Below are positions 33,774 to 37,651 of a DNA stretch of 37,651 bases, one piece after another. The stretch is from NCBI GenBank assembly GCA_032718475.1, contig JAUCBJ010002728.1, positions 1-37,651 on the forward strand, in the 5' to 3' direction. A program made the translations under genes and the position numbers. The DNA comes from Nemertoderma westbladi. Its lineage: Eukaryota > Xenacoelomorpha > Nemertodermatida > Nemertodermatidae. The notes below the pieces were generated by a model. It saw only the letters and a program-made list of their open reading frames with translations, was not told the DNA's origin and made no database searches. Numbering within the stretch: the stretch's first letter is position 1; each line of letters begins with the position of its first letter.

Positions 33774-35070
33774 TTCGATCCTATTACACGTGAATGTCTG
33801 CGTGTGGAGACGCAAACGTGACCCTACCGGACAAACCTACATGGTTCGATCCTATTACACGTGAAAGTCTGCGTGTGGAGACGCAAACGTGACCCTACCG
33901 GACAAACCTACATGGTTCGATCCTATTACACGTGAATGTCTGCGTTTCGAGACGCAAACGTGACCCTACCGGACAAACCTACATGGTTCGATCCTATTAC
34001 ACGTGAATGTCTGCGTGTTGAGACGCAAACGTGACCCTACCGGACAAACCTACATGGTTCGATCCTATTACACGTGAATGTCTGCGTGTGGAAACGCAAA
34101 CGTGACCCTACCGGACAAACCTATAAACTGTTCGATCCTATTACACGTGAATGTCTGCGTGTGGAAACGCAAACGTGACCCTACCGGACAAACCTATAAA
34201 CTGTTCGATCCTATTACACGTGAATGTCTGCGTGTGGAAACGCAAACGTGACCTTACCGGACAAACCTATAAACTGTTCGATCATATTACACGTGAATGT
34301 CTGCGTGTGGAGACGCAAACGTGACCCTACCGGACAAACCTACACGGTTCGATCCTATTACACGTGAATGTCTGCGTGTGCAGACGCAAACGTGACCTTA
34401 CCGGACAAACCTACATGGTTCGATCCTATTACACGTGAATGTCTGCGTTTCGAGACGCAAACGTGACCCTACCTGACAAACCTACATGGTTCGATTCTAT
34501 TACACGTGAATTTCTGCGTTTCGAGACGCAAACGTGACCCTACCTGACAAACCTACATGGTTCGATCCTATTACACGTGAATGTCTGCGTGTGGAGACGC
34601 AAACGTGACCCTACCGGACAAACCTACACGGTTCGATCCTATTACACGTGAATGTCTGCGTTTCGAGACGCAAACGTGACCCTACCGGACAAACCTACAC
34701 GGTTCGATTCTATTACACGTGAATTTCTGCGTGTGGAGACGCAAACGTGACCCTACCGGATAAACCTACATGGTTCGATCCTATTACACGTGAATGTCTG
34801 CGTTTCGAGACGCAAACGTGACCCTACCGGACAAACCTACATGGTTCGATCCTATTACACGTGAATGTCTGCGTGTGGAGACGCAAACGTGACCCTACCG
34901 GACAAACCTACATGGTTCGATCCTATTACATGTGAATGTCTGCGTTTCGAGACGCAAACGTGACCCTACCGGACAAACCTACATGGTTCGATCCTATTAC
35001 ACGTGAATGTCTGCGTGTGGAGACGCAAACGTGACCCTACCGGACAAACCTACACGGTTCGATCCTATTA
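33774..35070. repeat. Module B, second 71/73-bp array, about 18 units
   Basis: Same unit as 26715-28687. The first four units carry the same ordered variants as the first array (GTGTGGAG; AAAGTCTG; TTTCGAG; GTGTTGAG). The arrays then diverge in unit order, and this one has more TTTCGAG units and a TACCTGACAAAC variant near 34470-34550. It stops inside a unit at CGATCCTATTA, where the tail of the minus-strand LINE joins. Confidence 0.95.
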
Positions 35071-36340
35071 TTATTATACTCTTTAATTCGGACTAGCCGA
35101 CAATACGGTCAATAAAATTTACGACATACATTTACAATTACTTCACAATGAAAAGTAGATTAATCACGACATAGAGGGTGAAATGAATAAAAACAATTGA
35201 ATTAAAGTTATTGAATATTCCGAATAAAATGATCTGGCTAAAAAAGCAGTAAAAATCTATCTAAAACCGATTAAAATACAACTAAGAGATGGCATAAAAT
35301 TCCTTTATTCGTTTCAGTTTTTCCATTATGTGACCTCTGGTGACCTCCAGTTTGGTATTGGTATTGAAACTAGCTTGACTAAATTAAAATACGTCCTTCA
35401 ATGATATGATATAAAATGGCAAACAAATGAATAAAAACAATTGAATTAAAGTTATTGAATATTCCGAATAAAATGATCTGGCTAAAAAAGCAGTAAAAAT
35501 CGATCTAAATCCGATTAAAATACGACTAAATGATGGCATAAAATTCCTTTATTCGTTTCATTTTTTCCCGCAATGTCAGCGATTGGAGGTCGAAGCAGGC
35601 CGCAATGAAATCAGCGTTCCCAATATCTGTGAAGGTCGGCGCGCCCATAACCATCCGGTTTACGATGGAGTCCTTCGCGTAGCGGTACATTAGAATGGAC
35701 TCGAGCCGTGGTAGAGGGTGCTCGGTGGAGGCGGCTCTGTAGCCGCCAAGAACCCCTGGGTAGGAGCCTCTCCCCCGTCTCCCGGACAGGCTGGCGATTG
35801 CTAGGGATGCAAACGTGCTCTGGAGGGCTTTGTTGGGGCACTCGTTGTACCGCACAAGTGTACCAACCGATAGCCGGAAAGCCTCCAGCGAGATGGGTTT
35901 CAGCTGGGTTAGGTGGTAGAGTGTTGAGTTCCCAATGTACGGTGCAACACACAGCAGACTCCTGAGGGCGTTCCTGTAAACCACGTCGAGTTTTCCCAAT
36001 TCAGTTTGAGTGAACGCCCCGATGTTGAGTTTCAATGAGTACAGGGCTGCCGGTAGAGCGACGGCGTGCCACAGGTTGGCAACGGTCGCCGCCGGCAGCC
36101 ACCGGGTCGTCCAGCCCTTCGCCTGGAACATCCGTGCGAGGGCGACTATCTTCTGGGCCGAGGCGCCCAGAGGGTTGGTCTGCGACTGGGCCAGGTTGTA
36201 GCCGAGGAAGGTCCAGGATTTACTGCGCGGGAACAGCGGTTTGCCAAGCCGGAGGAAGGACGGTTGGTGGCAATTCCTTTGGTTCGAAAATACCGTCCAC
36301 TTAATTTTACTAGATTCGACCGACAGTTTTATATCATTGG
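35071..36340 (-). mobile_element. 5'-truncated LINE with TAA-repeat tail
   Basis: On the minus strand this element carries the end of a reverse transcriptase ORF, a 3' untranslated region and a short TAA/ATA repeat tail at 35068-35079. The tail overlaps the interrupted 71-bp unit. TAA-type microsatellite tails are typical of I-group elements and some others. No RNase H domain is evident after the reverse transcriptase region, so I leave the clade open. The 5' end is truncated near 36341, where homology to module D begins. Protein wording differs strongly from the LINE at 23708, so these are two families. Confidence 0.8.
35181..35579 (-). repeat. Duplicated 3' end of the LINE, 244-bp spacing
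   Basis: About 155 bp at 35181-35335 recurs at 35425-35579 with few changes. Both copies run through AAATGAATAAAAACAATTG, GATCTGGCTAAAAAAGC and AATTCCTTTATTCGTTTC. The inner copy contains the real stop codon and the last 15-18 codons of the ORF; the outer copy carries a decayed version of the same codons. It is a tandem duplication of the ORF end plus untranslated region. Confidence 0.85.
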
Positions 36341-36344
36341 CGGA
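35526..36344 (-). pseudogene. LINE ORF C-terminal region (reverse transcriptase thumb and tail)
   Basis: The frame is open from the module D junction to the stop at 35526-35528, about 270 codons, without internal stops. The first ATG (36129-36131) is internal. Upstream in frame are KIKWTVFS (about 36285-36308), SFLRLGKPLF and WTFLGYNL (36190-36215). These match the KTKxxxFS and FLGY blocks that follow the catalytic centre in LINE reverse transcriptases. Downstream are LWHAVALPAALYSLKL and LDVVYRNALRSLL, the usual helical thumb and connection region, then a tail ending KRIKEFYAII. The YxDD motif itself has been lost by 5' truncation. The uninterrupted frame suggests a fairly recent insertion. 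GC content is much higher than in the flanks. Confidence 0.85.
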
Positions 36345-37302
36345 TGTAAAAGCCTTTGCTGAATTGCCCCGGTATTTTTATTATCTTTTACATTAAAATA
36401 CTCTGTAGTTGATTTAATAAGTGTAAGAGACCGTATTATTGCTGTATCGGTGTTTTTAGAGGATCTAAGACCTATTTCCTCCGTATGTGTACTGTGAAAG
36501 GCATATTTTATGATTCTATGGCAATTCGTGACGCAAAGGGGTGATAGCTACTCTTGAACAGTAGTTACTATGACTACGGTTAACAGCTGACATTCATACG
36601 TGTTGATTTCCTTTGTTCTACGGCGTCTCTCAGTTCAGTCAGCCAATTAGAGCGTTTTTGTGGCTCCTTGTACAGAAAATTTCCGAGAAATGACGCAATG
36701 CCTATGTGCAGTGTTTACATTCAGTCCTGAGCCAAAGAAAGAACGGCTTGGAAGTATTTTGTGCTTTACTGTTTTAGCCGTACACTAGTAGGCTTAATCA
36801 TAAGGACATATATCCGTTATCTAACTTGACTAACCTAACTCAATGCAATCAATGCATACTGCAGTACTGCATACACTGCATACTGTGTAACACTGTGCAT
36901 ACTTTATATTGTTATACTGCTATTTGCTGTCTGTACTTCATAATTTGGTTGATGAATTATTATATTTGGAATAACGATAAATAACCCCGAAAACCCAATA
37001 TTCTTGATATACTGAAGGTAAGAGAGAAAGGTTATACATAACGATTGTGACTTATGTTAAAGTGGTTTGAAGTGAATCTAATGTTATTTGATAGCCCCTA
37101 CATGAGTCAGTCCGTGTTCCTTTTATATGTAACTAAAATCAGTGAAGATCGGCAGATCAGTGTGCAGTATTGTGCAGCATTGTGTGCGGGTGATACTGAT
37201 AACGAAGCATTTCCTAAAGAATGCGCCATATATGTGAATTATAACTAAGCCATATCGTTGTGATTAGTTTAAGTCATAACTCTGTTTATATAGATAGAGC
37301 GC
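36341..37302. repeat. Module D, diverged copy
   Basis: Homologous to 31025-31902 but with many substitutions and a longer insert near 36840-36920, made of GCATACTGCAGTACTGCAT-like repeats. Keeps the CCAAT box at 36643-36647. A 64-codon forward frame at 37054-37248 is also open in the other copy (31660-31848), but the two peptides differ mostly by amino-acid-changing substitutions, so I do not call it a gene. Confidence 0.75.
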
Positions 37303-37583
37303 CACGTCCTAAAGGAACTGTTAATATTCCCCGAAAGTGAATAATATTGTCAGAGATTATATAATACTGTCAGTCGAATAATACATTAAGCTTACATAGC
37401 AATAAAATTAAGCCGTCGAACCCAATCTCCCGGGAATTATCCAGCGGGTGAATGATCGCGCACAGATTGGTTTCGACTAGTGTAGTGAATCAAATATTTG
37501 TCATCGGCTAAAGTGATTTATTATCTAACAGACATCCTAATTTGGCGGGTTAAACTGCCAAAGGTCTGAAAGCGCGAACAATA
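37303..37583. repeat. Module A, diverged third copy (start only)
   Basis: Starts ACGTCCTAAAGGAACTG as in the other two copies and aligns to about GCGCGAACA near 37578, after which sequence changes. Best-kept blocks are ATCCAGCGGGTGAATGATCG (37439-37458), GACATCCTAATTTGGC and AAAGGTCTGAAAGCGCGAAC. Substitution level is visibly higher than between copies 1 and 2. Confidence 0.85.
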
Positions 37584-37596
37584 ACGGATATTGCTT

Positions 37597-37641
37597 CTTT
37601 ATTGCAGTAGGCAATAAAGCTGAAGTACCGGCAACCGGTAC
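37597..37641. other. Two short hairpins at the window end
   Basis: CTTTATTGC and GCAATAAAG (37597-37605 and 37611-37619) form a perfect 9-bp stem with a 5-nt loop. GTACCGG and CCGGTAC (37625-37631 and 37635-37641) form a perfect 7-bp stem with a CAA loop. Both lie just after module A homology is lost and are absent from copies 1 and 2 at the matching place, so they probably mark an insertion or a different element running off the window. Confidence 0.5.
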
Positions 37642-37651
37642 CCAGTAGGCC

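Noticed and set aside
24844-35070. LTR retrotransposon with 3-4 kb LTRs around the decayed gene
   Set aside because: The direct repeats lack TG...CA ends, differ in length because of the 71-bp array, have no primer-binding site or polypurine tract that I can see, and the internal region lacks reverse transcriptase, protease and integrase.
35708-36362. Several plus-strand ORFs of 63-98 codons opposite the second LINE
   Set aside because: They are antisense shadows of the GC-rich reverse transcriptase frame, which has clear family motifs on the minus strand.

Overview
The window looks like repeat-rich, heterochromatin-like DNA from an animal, probably an invertebrate. Three things point that way: a 20-kb short-period satellite, decayed non-LTR retrotransposons with animal-type reverse transcriptase motifs, and small inverted-repeat transposons. 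No intact host gene, rRNA, tRNA, CRISPR array or bacterial-style operon was found. I cannot name the species.

Layout. (1) 1-20263 is one uninterrupted tandem array of a 47-bp unit, about 430 copies, cut by the window's left edge. It has a nearly perfect core (about 13.76-17.97 kb), a zone with an eight-unit higher-order repeat (about 11.46-12.86 kb) and a degenerate right edge of 46/49-bp units. (2) 20264-23707 is AT-rich unique DNA. It holds two related inverted-repeat elements that share CCGGACAATTCGTAC ends, a 122-bp tandem duplication, a hAT-like MITE of 388 bp and one unassigned short minus-strand ORF. (3) 23708-24843 is a 5'-truncated, poly(A)-tailed LINE on the minus strand. (4) 24844-37651 is a mosaic of one large repeat family with modules D-A-B-C. 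A is about 1.87 kb of non-coding DNA with strong palindromes, an octamer and CCAAT boxes. B is a tandem array of a 71/73-bp unit. C carries a broken, unrecognised gene of about 500 codons. D is about 0.9 kb and CCAAT-containing. A+B occurs at 24844 and again exactly 7059 bp downstream at 31903, nearly identical. A third, clearly diverged D-A copy starts near 36341. A second 5'-truncated LINE (35071-36340, minus strand) lies between the second B array and the third copy, where module C would be expected.

Nothing here forms a working gene system that I can identify. The strongest candidates for something undescribed are three. The first is the large D-A-B-C repeat unit with its iteron-like 71-bp array, cruciform-prone palindromes and unrecognised decayed gene. 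The second is the unusual confinement of nearly all variation in the 47-bp satellite to one short segment of the unit. The third is a small hairpin in module A whose stem is kept by wobble-compatible changes between diverged copies. Coordinates of repeat boundaries are by eye and may be off by several bases; identities between copies are estimates from reading, not computed alignments.
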